Positions 63,868 through 64,000 of a DNA stretch of 64,000 nt are shown here, in pieces. The position numbers and the translations under genes are program-made. This stretch comes from CAIXSE01 sp040769125 (GTDB lineage: Bacteria; Actinomycetota; Thermoleophilia; UBA2241): positions 868,001-932,000 of the forward strand of contig JAXGLO010000001.1 in the NCBI GenBank assembly GCA_040769125.1, read 5' to 3'. The notes beneath the pieces were generated by a model. The model was not told where the DNA came from and did not search any database. It saw only the letters and a program-made list of their open reading frames with translations. Position 1 is the stretch's first letter. Every line of letters starts with the position of its first letter.

Positions 63868-64000
63868 GTGGTTTCACCGCGGGCGAACGCGACCGGCCGC
63901 GATGTGTGCGCGTAGTCGCTGTGGGGTGGGAGTGGGGCGCCGGGCTCGTCGCGCAGATGCCCTTGGGTGGGCGTTTCCGTGAGTCGCCAGTGTACACTAT

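Overview
This 64 kb, high-GC window looks like a chromosomal segment from the Actinomycetota, probably a deep-branching, non-streptomycete lineage. Evidence: GTG and TTG starts are common, menaquinone is made by the futalosine route, L33, L36, S14 and S4 are zinc-type, and tRNA-Trp lies between rpmG and secE. The order rplQ-ecfA-ecfA-ecfT-truA is the one also seen in Firmicutes. The class cannot be settled by reading alone.

Layout. (1) 1-523: start of an MFS exporter on the minus strand, followed by about 690 bp I cannot assign. (2) 1212-11182: an unbroken plus-strand cluster with a HemB-family gene, an uncharacterised gene, a UbiD-type decarboxylase, a UbiA-type prenyltransferase, ubiX, ubiE/menG, a long-chain polyprenyl diphosphate synthase, mqnE, mqnA and mqnC. 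It covers most of futalosine-pathway menaquinone synthesis, including prenyl-tail supply and prenyl-FMN supply; mqnB and mqnD are not here. The HemB-family protein lacks the lysine that forms the P-site Schiff base. (3) 11233-15565: an accessory block with a frameshifted IS481-like element, an MFS transporter, a repeat-rich spacer carrying two tiny candidate peptides, and a membrane HD-GYP protein. (4) 15522-26654: bioY and birA with a clear BirA operator, a MalT/LAL-type regulator, a SLOG-fold protein overlapping an MrfA/Hrq1-type helicase, a CAP-domain secreted protein, a membrane-anchored hypothetical, an MTAP/PNP-like phosphorylase and a CPBP protease. (5) 27007-59098: the transcription/translation superoperons (rpmG, tRNA-Trp, secE, nusG, rplKAJL, rpoBC, rpsLG, fusA, tuf, S10-spc-alpha). 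(6) 59304-62648: the general ECF transporter module and truA. (7) 62671-63867: a LytR-CpsA-Psr protein on the minus strand.

Five translation-related promoters share a TTGC-type -35 and a TATACT-like -10. The ECF energising module (ecfA, ecfA, ecfT) is expected to power BioY.

The observations most worth follow-up are the HemB-like protein without its catalytic lysine heading the menaquinone cluster, the short-peptide/repeat locus next to an exporter and an HD-GYP sensor, the duplicated and apparently leaderless start of the MrfA-like helicase, a four-cysteine insertion in EF-Tu, and an altered P-loop in adenylate kinase.
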